A stretch of DNA of 44,015 nucleotides from Bacteroidales bacterium (lineage in GTDB: Bacteria; Bacteroidota; Bacteroidia; Bacteroidales; VadinHA17), in NCBI GenBank assembly GCA_017882345.1, contig JADGPT010000003.1:1-44015 (forward strand). Direction: 5' to 3'. This document shows, piece after piece, positions 36,801 through 43,420 of this stretch. The notes under the pieces were generated by a model. It searched no databases, was not told where the DNA came from, and was given only the letters and a program-made list of their open reading frames with translations. Positions within the stretch are counted from its first letter, which is position 1. Every line of letters begins with the position of its first letter. A program made the position numbers and the translations under genes.

Positions 36801-38337
36801 TTGTTTTTTTCTTTATTGTGACCTCATTATTAATTCTATCATAGAAAATAAAGCCCTTATTGGCCATATCGATGCATAAACCGGTAACAGCCTCTACAGG
36901 CCTATTAAGCCATCTGGCAAATTCAGCCACGGAAAATGTCTCGGAGTAGAACCATTCTGCAAATTTAGTCAGACGGTTTAGAGGATGGTATTCATCGAGT
37001 CCCATCAACTGTAAAAAATAGGCTGAGTTGAAGAACGAGGTGGATTCAAATTCTGCATGTCCAAGAGAGGCTCCTCTTGCATGTGAAAGAACAATTTTAA
37101 AATCGTTCATATTCCACGACAAATATTCAAAATACATGTCGAGGTTGTGAAATGAATCGAAATAGGGACTCCCGGAGATCGGATTACTTGTGCGGAAGAG
37201 ATTTACCTGTCTGGTAGAAACAAAGTATGAAAACCCCAGGTTTGAATGGTATATTGAATCCTTGTCAAGATACAGCGACATGGTAACTTCCTGGCTGCTT
37301 AATCCGGTTTTGGAGAAGAGAAATTCTTTTGAACGTATTCTGAGATAAAGAGTATCATTTCTGAAAAGAGTAATTTTCGCCGGGTCAGCATTTTTACCGG
37401 TTCCCTTCACATTAGCCCCTTCAAATGTGAGTCCGCCTTCATAATTAACACCCTTGTATATGTTTTTAATCTTAAATTCTTTTGCATAAGTTTCAAAACG
37501 AGGATAGTTAGCTTTTTCCTTGTTGGTAAAGCTTATTGCCTGGTCGGCAAGTAATCCTGTAACCGGTTCTTTAAAATAGGTAGCATGCGTAAGTTTCGCA
37601 GAATCAACGGTGAAACTGCTTTTTGTCATATTAATTGTATAGCCGGTGAGTTCAGCAAAAACTTCATTACGTGGATATCCGGCTTTTTCCCAGGTAACGA
37701 CACCTTTTGTACCTATGAATTGCTGGGTCTCAGGATAGTAACTTCCCGTGACATTGTATAGTTCTGTACTGTCTTTTTGAGAATAGCATGTTAGTGTAGC
37801 GTTGGAAACAGTAACATAAATAGCAGTGTCGTGCAAAAATTTAAGAGTATTATTCTTTACCTTCCATTTAACACTTCCAGATTCGAAGAGCACATTTTCT
37901 TTGACCATCAGGCTGCTATTTTTAAAATACCTGTCGATATTGTCATTTGTAAATGTCTGACTGAATGCTATTTCACTTAAGCCTTTAAACCAATTCGTGA
38001 AAAAAGAGACGTCACGTTTATACTCGATGAAATAATTCAGGGTCAACAGAAAATCATTAAAGTGGGGTACAGGTCTCATTTGTCTCGATGATAACTGAAC
38101 CGAAACATTAATTATTTTATTCATAATATCAGAGCTGAAAGCAGAGCTGTCCCATCTGGAAAGGAATGTATTAAGGTTTGCAAGCTGATCGGCATTAAGG
38201 TTCGGTCCCATAAAAGATGTGAGTTCGGTTCTGAACTTTGCAGGATCTCCGGAAAATGCAGATTTGGCCTGGGAATGCAATATCCCGGTAGATACTAAAA
38301 AGATTAACTGAATCAGAATTGCCAGCTTTTTTGACAT
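33829..38337 (-). CDS. Very large exported beta-rich protein of unknown function
   Basis: I do not recognise this 1502-residue protein. It opens with a signal peptide (hydrophobic residues 5-20, cleavage near HSQA). A helical front follows to about 150. The rest is a very long series of short alternating beta strands, with blocks of the type GTKGVVTWEKAGYPR, FEGANVKGTGKNADPAKI and FSFSGDVALSARADNLTFTG. This pattern recalls OstA/LptA-like or AsmA/TamB-like beta-groove proteins, but no motif proves it. Around 447-504 an alpha-helical insert (FSVAEFARWLNRPVEAV then GFIFYDRINNEVTI) looks like a winged helix, odd in an exported protein. There is no TM anchor, OmpA tail or T9SS-type C-terminal domain that I can see. 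It lies downstream of tpiA on the same strand across a repeat element and overlaps the convergent phosphodiesterase stop. Confidence 0.85.
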   Translation of the reverse strand: MSKKLAILIQLIFLVSTGILHSQAKSAFSGDPAKFRTELTSFMGPNLNADQLANLNTFLSRWDSSAFSSDIMNKIINVSVQLSSRQMRPVPHFNDFLLTLNYFIEYKRDVSFFTNWFKGLSEIAFSQTFTNDNIDRYFKNSSLMVKENVLFESGSVKWKVKNNTLKFLHDTAIYVTVSNATLTCYSQKDSTELYNVTGSYYPETQQFIGTKGVVTWEKAGYPRNEVFAELTGYTINMTKSSFTVDSAKLTHATYFKEPVTGLLADQAISFTNKEKANYPRFETYAKEFKIKNIYKGVNYEGGLTFEGANVKGTGKNADPAKITLFRNDTLYLRIRSKEFLFSKTGLSSQEVTMSLYLDKDSIYHSNLGFSYFVSTRQVNLFRTSNPISGSPYFDSFHNLDMYFEYLSWNMNDFKIVLSHARGASLGHAEFESTSFFNSAYFLQLMGLDEYHPLNRLTKFAEWFYSETFSVAEFARWLNRPVEAVTGLCIDMANKGFIFYDRINNEVTIKKKTKDFLNSYARKKDYDIINIVSETRAPADNAILDLKKFGLTINGVSSVLLSDSQKVAIYPYNKQLIIGKNRNINFDGIVEAGLFTVFGHNFLFSYDTFKIRLQKIDSIKISVETDKRDKLGNPIIQNVENLIQLGSAELYIDKPDNKSGLKSLKQYPIINTTTNSYIFYDKIAGLEGVYKQKDFYFKVDPFTYENIDHYTNKDLNLSGEFVGGNILKPMRQYLVIQENNSLGFNMTIPPEGIEVYGNRGILYNALSMSNKGLTGSGTIKHLTSTTVSDEFKFFPDSMITNASTFNIEKDGSGIFPILNSQDVAVRWLTQKDEWIATTAEGKTFNMFGNGTTLDGKLSLSPARLNGTGIINLTDSRVTSNLFSFTSNAIKADTADYTLKSLSTNGYSFIAENANTEINFDLKMAHFRLNTDSSVVKFPEIQYICTMTDFTYNMENRILNMEQKGKSNIPLLTTDKLIKLDFARLDKPTFFATNNLSDTVAFSSWKGSYHLDQEYIEAENINYIHIADALIQPENGKIIINRRAKIQQMQNAVIALNHRHILHSAKIDIESTKRYTGSAIYDYLDENKEIQKINFPELEVDTATTYAKGYIPVSQKFMLSPAFSFSGDVALSARADNLTFTGAAGILHNCRTIESYSLKFKYQIDPKNVMIPVVEKPRDMNDNLVVSGSFINIDSIHIYPTFLSAQKSWSDVALVNSNGWLYYEKAKGRYLIASREKLIDQTLPGNMIGFDKNYCILSGEGHIDFGAKLDLVKLTSAGNVVHVLDSGKVNINAILALDFHFSSEALKVMADEIRMMPSLKPVNLNSDLNNKAMKDLLGVNIASQLKEDMDLFGATRNLPKEFKYELLLNDVKLFWNESTASFRSTGKIGIGFIGPQPVNVYVDGYIEIQRRRSGDLIDIYLKADQSTWYYFSYFRGVMMTQSGNNSYNTIIAKTKLNDRKHPESTIKVPYTYMIAVEDRLGKFLQRMSDNKAEDNSRDLNGLIK

Positions 38338-38400
38338 GAAATCAGAAATTATTTAACTTTTATACTGACAGACCCCATCCTTTTCACCCCCATCCCACCT

Positions 38401-38437
38401 GTTTTTACCCCCAACCCCCCAATTGGGGGGCTTTAAC
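38401..38437 (-). repeat. Copy of the C-run/G-run repeat element between tpiA and the large exported gene
   Basis: TTTTTACCCCCAACCCCCC followed by AATTGGGGGGCTTTAA is the minus-orientation copy of the element at 6771-6801. A weaker C-rich stretch precedes it (38371-38400). The hairpin-forming part followed by CTTTAA lies downstream of tpiA and may reduce read-through into the next gene. Confidence 0.7.
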
Positions 38438-38472
38438 CATTTAAGGTGTTAGAATCTGGTCAGAGAGGAGGG

Positions 38473-39231
38473 TTAAAATGCTTCCACTATAGCTGTAAAA
38501 TCCTCTTTTTTAAGAGCTGCACCGCCTATCAATCCACCATCTACGTCGGGCTTAGAAAAGATTTCATTGGCATTTGATGGTTTGCAGCTACCTCCATAAA
38601 GAATCGGGAGTTTCTTAGCGCAATCATTGCCATATTTCTCTTTAACCAGATCACGGATGTACTTATGCATCTCCTGAGCCTGATCAGGCGTTGCAGTCAA
38701 TCCTGTTCCGATTGCCCACACCGGTTCATACGCCAGAACAATCATATCCATTTGTTCCTCAGTAAGGTTGAATAATCCTTCCTGAAGTTGTCTTTTTACA
38801 ATAAGAAAATGTTGTCCGGCTTCCCTTTCTTTTAATACTTCACCTATGCAGAAAATAACCTTCAATCCGCTGTTAATAGCTAGTAATGTCTTTTTATTCA
38901 GAAGTTTATCATCCTCATGATAGTAAGTTCTTCTTTCAGAATGCCCTATTATAACATACTGGGCACCGGTACTTTTTACCATCCATGCTGAAACTTCACC
39001 TGTAAAGGCTCCGGAAGCCTCGGCTGCACAGTTTTGAGCGCCAAGTGCTACCTTCCCGTGTTTAAGAATTTCGCCCACTCCAGCCAGATGTATAAACGGT
39101 GGACATAAGATAACCAATGCCTTATCCGAAGGAGTTTCCCTGAAATACTTTTCAATCGACCCGGCGAACTTCAGGCCTTCTGCCAGATCCATATTCATTT
39201 TCCAGTTACCGGCAACAATCTTCTTTCTCAT
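38473..39231 (-). CDS. tpiA: Triosephosphate isomerase
   Basis: Interconverts dihydroxyacetone phosphate and glyceraldehyde 3-phosphate in glycolysis and gluconeogenesis. The 252-residue TIM barrel has the catalytic lysine in AGNWKMN (Lys11), the electrophilic histidine in VIIGHSERR, the catalytic glutamate in LAYEPVWAIGTG and the phosphate-binding ILYGGSCKPSNA. Length is normal. It lies 98 bases downstream of the DoxX-thioredoxin gene on the same strand. That neighbour relation is common in Bacteroidales. No perfect TAnnTTTG box was found upstream (TACATTTA is a near match), so it may be read from tmk through doxX. Confidence 0.97.
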   Translation of the reverse strand: MRKKIVAGNWKMNMDLAEGLKFAGSIEKYFRETPSDKALVILCPPFIHLAGVGEILKHGKVALGAQNCAAEASGAFTGEVSAWMVKSTGAQYVIIGHSERRTYYHEDDKLLNKKTLLAINSGLKVIFCIGEVLKEREAGQHFLIVKRQLQEGLFNLTEEQMDMIVLAYEPVWAIGTGLTATPDQAQEMHKYIRDLVKEKYGNDCAKKLPILYGGSCKPSNANEIFSKPDVDGGLIGGAALKKEDFTAIVEAF

Positions 39232-39329
39232 ATAAATTAATGTTTTAAGATGTAATTATATTTAAATGTACAAAAAATTGAGTACTTAAAGTGATCTAAA
39301 GTTTGGAGTGCCTGAAGTTGTGGCATAAA

Positions 39330-40442
39330 TTATTTATTTAAAACCGGAAGTTTTCCAAACCATTCCGGTTTAGGAACATTTGCCCATGACCATTTTTCAA
39401 GAATTATTCCATCTTTAAGCAAAATGTAACCCGGATTTGCTCTTACCATTGTCTTCAAAGTAGTCTCATCTGCAGAACAGAAATTCAACCCGTTTTCATA
39501 ACTTTTCACCTCATCTGTTCCTGAAGAGGTGAGAATATAAAAGTTAATTCCGTTTGCCATGCAATAATTGCCAAGTTTAAATCCTTCGGATAAAGATCTT
39601 TGTCCTGCCTCAGAAAGTTTTTTAGTTATCATTAAAACAGAATATCCGGAGTAAGATAGTATATTTTGAGTAAGATCCTCTCCATTTAATGCAGTTATGA
39701 TAAAATCATGTATAGGAGGTTTATATCCTTTTTTTACCAGGACGGATTTCTGATCAACAAACTTCCAGGTTGAATCATCAGCCGGATAGTTATTAATGTT
39801 AAAATCCTTTTTGACGCCGTTTTTTTCATAGATAAATGTAGTGCTGTACTCATCGCCCGGAACTCCTTCGGGGATAATCATTTTATCGGCAATTTTCACT
39901 CCTGATTTATACGGAAGAAAATCGATAACAGGTAAATATCTGAGGTTTGCCAGCGAAAAAATAACAAAAAGAACAGTAGTTATGATTATTATAATCCATT
40001 CAGTTGTTTTCCCCGGGATACTCCTAATCTGGTTTTTACCTGTATAAAGTACTATCAATAAGGAAACTAAGACTATATTTTTTCCAAATGTCTGCCAATT
40101 TGTAAGATGGATTGCATCGCCGAAACAGCCACAGTCTGAAACGGGATTAGTCAGTGCAAGTATGAATGTAAGAGGAGTAAAGATTACCAGAAGAATAAAG
40201 ACACCCCAGATTCCTGTTTTCTGCCTGAAACCTGTAAGTAATGAAAAACCTGCGATGAATTCAGCCGTACACAGGAGGATAGCAAGAGGGAGGCTTAGAT
40301 TATTAAGAAACCCAAGATGAAAAGCCTGAAAATAATCATGGAATTTATACGCAGAGCCCAGAGGATCAATTGCTTTAACTATTCCGGAGAAGATAAAGAC
40401 CAGACCAATTATTATTCTGCTCAGAGTTCTTAATATCTTCAT
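39330..40442 (-). CDS. DoxX/MauE-like membrane protein with C-terminal thioredoxin-like domain (BT_3928 type)
   Basis: A 370-residue membrane protein. Residues 1-180 hold about five TM segments of the DoxX/MauE class, with LVFIFSGIVKAIDPLGSAYKF (in parts) and the DCGCFGDAI cysteine motif. A periplasmic C-terminal half follows with a thioredoxin-like pattern (VLMITKKLSEAG, then TTLKTMVRANPGYILLKDG). It lacks an obvious CxxC, though FCSADE has one cysteine. Such proteins may move electrons or disulfide equivalents across the membrane, but this is inference. I start it at ATG 40442, one base after the tmk stop; ten more codons upstream would overlap tmk. The tmk-doxX-tpiA order suggests an operon. 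Confidence 0.85.
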   Translation of the reverse strand: MKILRTLSRIIIGLVFIFSGIVKAIDPLGSAYKFHDYFQAFHLGFLNNLSLPLAILLCTAEFIAGFSLLTGFRQKTGIWGVFILLVIFTPLTFILALTNPVSDCGCFGDAIHLTNWQTFGKNIVLVSLLIVLYTGKNQIRSIPGKTTEWIIIIITTVLFVIFSLANLRYLPVIDFLPYKSGVKIADKMIIPEGVPGDEYSTTFIYEKNGVKKDFNINNYPADDSTWKFVDQKSVLVKKGYKPPIHDFIITALNGEDLTQNILSYSGYSVLMITKKLSEAGQRSLSEGFKLGNYCMANGINFYILTSSGTDEVKSYENGLNFCSADETTLKTMVRANPGYILLKDGIILEKWSWANVPKPEWFGKLPVLNK

Positions 40443-40443
40443 T

Positions 40444-41133
40444 TCAAACGCACTTTTTATTATTGAAAACATTTAATATACGATTAAATATTTCAGAAGG
40501 AGTAAGCATCGTCCCATTGCTGTTACCACAGTTGATAACCGCTAGCCGGTCATCCGATTTTGAAACTCTCAGATAAATATCCCTGACCTTTTTCTGAAAT
40601 ACTATACTCTCTTCATGGATATCACGGGTTCCGTTAAGATAATTCCGGTCATTTCCGGTTCTTGTTTTCATTAAATTTTTTTCTGCAAAAGCAAATGGGA
40701 CATCGAGGAAAATATTAAGGTCGGGTTTTGGAATTGCAAAATGATTAAACTCGAGAGACATAATCCAGTTCATAAGCTTATCCTGGCTCTTTATATCATT
40801 TAACTTGGCACATTGATACGCTATATTTGAATATGTATATCTGTCGAGCAGGACAATCTTTCCTTCAGTCAGCCAATTGCTTATTATGGCTGAAGCATCT
40901 TTTCTGTCACCTGCATAAAGCATTGCAACCAGGTATGGATCAACATCATCCAATAATCCGAATTCTCCTCTTAAAAACCTTGCAATAAGCTCTCCGAAGT
41001 ATGGGGTTTCAGTTCTGGGGAAGTGCATATATTCACAGTCATACCCTTTCTTTGATAAAAAGTCTCTTAACAACTTTATCTGTGTTGATTTGCCGGCGCC
41101 ATCCACCCCTTCAATAACTAAAAGCTTCATCAT
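40444..41133 (-). CDS. tmk: Thymidylate kinase
   Basis: Phosphorylates dTMP to dTDP with ATP for DNA synthesis. The 229-residue protein has the P-loop VIEGVDGAGKSTQ at residues 7-19 and the DRYTYSNIAYQ motif with the catalytic DR-Y near 97. The substrate strand FPRTETPYFGELIARFL (in parts) is present. The LID region lies around KNLMKTRTGNDRNYL. It is slightly longer than the usual 205-215 residues, mainly through the C-terminal part. The stop is one base before the start of the DoxX gene, so the two are probably co-translated. A TATATTTG box lies about 20 bases before the start. Confidence 0.93.
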   Translation of the reverse strand: MMKLLVIEGVDGAGKSTQIKLLRDFLSKKGYDCEYMHFPRTETPYFGELIARFLRGEFGLLDDVDPYLVAMLYAGDRKDASAIISNWLTEGKIVLLDRYTYSNIAYQCAKLNDIKSQDKLMNWIMSLEFNHFAIPKPDLNIFLDVPFAFAEKNLMKTRTGNDRNYLNGTRDIHEESIVFQKKVRDIYLRVSKSDDRLAVINCGNSNGTMLTPSEIFNRILNVFNNKKCV

Positions 41134-41153
41134 TTAATTGATTTCAATCAGTA

Positions 41154-41161
41154 CAAATATA
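41154..41161 (-). promoter_or_regulatory. Putative tmk promoter -7 box
   Basis: TATATTTG on the minus strand matches TAnnTTTG, about 20 bases before the tmk start. The -33 half is not clear. A second near match, CATCTTTG, lies at about 41174-41181 on the same strand. Confidence 0.45.
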
Positions 41162-41237
41162 ATAACCACAGGGCAAAGATGGAAATGTATGATTGGTTTA
41201 TTGCAAATTTCGTTAATTTCGTCTATTCTTTAAAACT

Positions 41238-42098
41238 ATGTTTCCGGAAAAACCTCAGTATATTAACGCAGGGGGCAAACTGCTTGACCTTGCAATCCCC
41301 AGGGTGATGGGAATATTAAATATTACACCTGACTCTTTCTATTCCGGAAGCCGCTATAGTACCGATGAAGAGATACTGAGTGCAGCAACACGAATGTTAG
41401 AGGATGGTGCAGATATACTCGATGTCGGGGGATACTCCTCACGTCCGGGAGCAGCAGATATCTCAATTCAGGAGGAGGGTGCACGTGTCCTGAAGGCAAT
41501 TAAACTGATAAGCAGGGAATTCCCTGAGGCGATTATATCAGTTGATACTTTTCGTGCCGATATTGCCAGGGAGGCTGTTGTTGAATGCGGTGCTAACATG
41601 ATAAATGATATCTCAGGGGGTGACGCTGACAGCGAAATGTTCTTTACTATTGAGAATCTGAATGTTCCATATATTTTGATGCATATGAAGGGGAATCCGC
41701 GCTCGATGCAGAATAAACCGGTTTATGAAGATATTGTAGCAGATATTCTTAAATGGTTTGGCGAAAGGATCTTCAGATTAAATTCTTCAGGAGTAAAGGA
41801 TATTATAATTGATCCCGGTTTCGGATTCGGGAAAACCATTGATCATAACTTTGAACTTCTCAGGAGACTCGGCGATTTTTCAATAGCCAGGTTGCCGGTT
41901 GTCGTTGGTATATCACGAAAATCGATGATCTGGAAGACACTTGATATTTCTGCTGATGAGGCTCTGAATGGAACTACAGCGCTTAATGCAATAGCACTTT
42001 TTAATGGCGCTGATATTTTGAGGGTTCATGACGTAAAAGAGGCAGTACAGACTGTACAATTAATTTTGAGGATCAGAAATTCCGGGAATAAGTTGTAA
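41238..42098 (+). CDS. folP: Dihydropteroate synthase
   Basis: Condenses p-aminobenzoate with dihydropterin pyrophosphate in folate synthesis; the target of sulfonamides. The 286-residue TIM barrel has the opening PRVMGILNITPDSFYSGSR (in parts), the pterin-binding DGADILDVGGYSSRPGA block, SVDTFRADIAREAV, the HMKGNPRSMQ loop and DPGFGFGKTIDHNFELL. The late VGISRKSMIWKTL and the terminal LRVHDVKEA are also present. Length is usual. It precedes cdaA on the same strand with 201 bases between, as in many Bacteroidota. A repeat tract begins right after its stop. Confidence 0.96.
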   Translation: MFPEKPQYINAGGKLLDLAIPRVMGILNITPDSFYSGSRYSTDEEILSAATRMLEDGADILDVGGYSSRPGAADISIQEEGARVLKAIKLISREFPEAIISVDTFRADIAREAVVECGANMINDISGGDADSEMFFTIENLNVPYILMHMKGNPRSMQNKPVYEDIVADILKWFGERIFRLNSSGVKDIIIDPGFGFGKTIDHNFELLRRLGDFSIARLPVVVGISRKSMIWKTLDISADEALNGTTALNAIALFNGADILRVHDVKEAVQTVQLILRIRNSGNKL

Positions 42099-42215
42099 AG
42101 ACAAAAGACAATCCACCTTCGCTACCATCTTCACAGGCATTTCGTCAGTCAAAGAAAGCTATGGTGGACGAAGAAAGTAAAAAGACAAAAGTGAAAAATC
42201 AAAACATTCAAACAT
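42099..42215 (+). repeat. Interrupted AAAAGAC tract with inverted TCCACC/GGTGGA segment
   Basis: AAAGACAAAAGACA begins two bases after the folP stop, is interrupted by a 60-base GC-richer segment (42111-42172), and resumes as AAAAAGACAAAAGTGAAA. The interruption has TCCACC at 42112-42117 and GGTGGA at 42163-42168, and internally TTCGTC with GACGAA, so it can fold. It looks like a small palindromic element inserted into the tract. The rest of the gap before cdaA is AT-rich, with nothing recognised. Confidence 0.55.
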
Positions 42216-42299
42216 CAATATTCGGACAAAAGTCTATGGACCATTAAGTTTACGCTTAAAAATGTTTCTTTATTATTAACGATTATTTAGATTATAATT

Positions 42300-43076
42300 A
42301 TGCCATTTCATATAACCATTCTTGATATTATTGATATTGTTCTTGTTGCAATAGTACTCTTTCAGCTATACCGTCTTATCAGAGGTACAGCAGCTTTCAG
42401 CATCTTCCTGGGAATCTTTTTTATCTACCTTTTCTGGCTTGTTGTAAAAGCTCTGAACATGGAGCTGATAAGCGCTTTACTTGGTCAGGTTATTGGCGTT
42501 GGCGTTATTGCTCTTATTATTGTGTTTCAACAAGAAGTCAGAAGGTTTTTACTGGTAATTGGAAACAAGTATATCACAAGGAGCAGATTCTCGTTCAGCA
42601 GGTTGTTCTCTTTGGTTACAAATGAACCAGGAAGCCCCAGAGAAGCCGAGGAGATTGTAAAAGCATGTGAAAGACTTGCATCAAAGAAAACCGGAGCTCT
42701 GATAGTGATTGGCAGAAAAAGCAGTCTTGATCTCTTTTCTGAAGGAGGGGAGATACTTAAAGCGCAGATAAGTGCAGAATTACTTGAAACAATATTTTTC
42801 AAGAATACTCCATTGCACGACGGGGCTGTACTTATTGAAGGCGGATTGATACTCGCTGCCAGATGTCCCTTACCAACTACTGACCAGGTCACTTTACCTC
42901 CCCGATTCGGGATGCGTCACAGGGCTGCAATCGGGATGTCGGAACACTCTGATGCACTTATTGTTGTACTATCCGAAGAATCCGGATTTATTTCCGTCGT
43001 TGATACAGGTGAAATCAGGGAAAATATCACGCCAAACGATCTGCGGAATATTCTGCTTATGGAGAAGGTCTGGTAA
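42300..43076 (+). CDS. cdaA: Diadenylate cyclase CdaA
   Basis: Makes cyclic di-AMP from two ATP; the second messenger controls potassium and osmotic balance and envelope homeostasis in many bacteria. The 258-residue protein has three N-terminal TM segments (about 8-28, 33-55 and 58-80). The DAC domain follows, with LHDGAVLIEGG (Asp174-Gly175-Ala176) and RFGMRHRAAIGMSE (Arg206-His207-Arg208), the two catalytic motifs. Length and layout match CdaA. Its partner regulators CdaR and GlmM are not in the window. It follows folP at 201 bases and is followed by a short membrane-protein gene. Confidence 0.95.
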   Translation: MPFHITILDIIDIVLVAIVLFQLYRLIRGTAAFSIFLGIFFIYLFWLVVKALNMELISALLGQVIGVGVIALIIVFQQEVRRFLLVIGNKYITRSRFSFSRLFSLVTNEPGSPREAEEIVKACERLASKKTGALIVIGRKSSLDLFSEGGEILKAQISAELLETIFFKNTPLHDGAVLIEGGLILAARCPLPTTDQVTLPPRFGMRHRAAIGMSEHSDALIVVLSEESGFISVVDTGEIRENITPNDLRNILLMEKVW

Positions 43077-43118
43077 GACCCTATGCCACATACCCAATAG
43101 AAAAATAATCCCTGTTGC

Positions 43119-43149
43119 TTGATAGTTATCATTTTATTATGTAAATTTG
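43119..43149 (+). promoter_or_regulatory. Putative promoter (TTG-N20-TAAATTTG) of the two-TM small protein gene
   Basis: TAAATTTG at 43142-43149 with TTG at 43119-43121 gives a 20-bp spacer, a good Bacteroidota promoter match. The leader to the ATG at 43185 is about 30 bases. Confidence 0.55.
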
Positions 43150-43184
43150 GTATAAAATGATGTATCTCTGAAATAATTATAACA

Positions 43185-43418
43185 ATGAAATCTAAATTCT
43201 TAAGACTTAACAGTCGCGATTTTATAAACGGGTTGATAGTAGTAATGTTTTGCACATTCATTACCGGCTTATATCAGCTTATTGCCAATGGAGGCGTTAT
43301 TAACTGGCTGACAATTAAGCCAGTAGTAATTGCGGCAATTGGCTCTGGCGTAGCTTACCTGACTAAGAACCTTCTCACAAACTCGAAGGGTAAGTTTATG
43401 ATGAGAGAGGCAAGTTGA
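43185..43418 (+). CDS. Small two-TM membrane protein of unknown function
   Basis: A 77-residue protein with two hydrophobic segments (about 14-33, INGLIVVMFCTFITGLYQLI, and 44-60, IKPVVIAAIGSGVAYL). A charged N-terminus precedes them and a basic tail (KNLLTNSKGKFMMRE) follows. Size and hairpin topology resemble holin-like or phage-associated small proteins of Bacteroidota, but no phage gene is nearby, so that is only a resemblance. It has its own good promoter match. It converges on the propeller-protein gene, with 2 bases between stops. Confidence 0.7.
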   Translation: MKSKFLRLNSRDFINGLIVVMFCTFITGLYQLIANGGVINWLTIKPVVIAAIGSGVAYLTKNLLTNSKGKFMMREAS

Positions 43419-43420
43419 AA

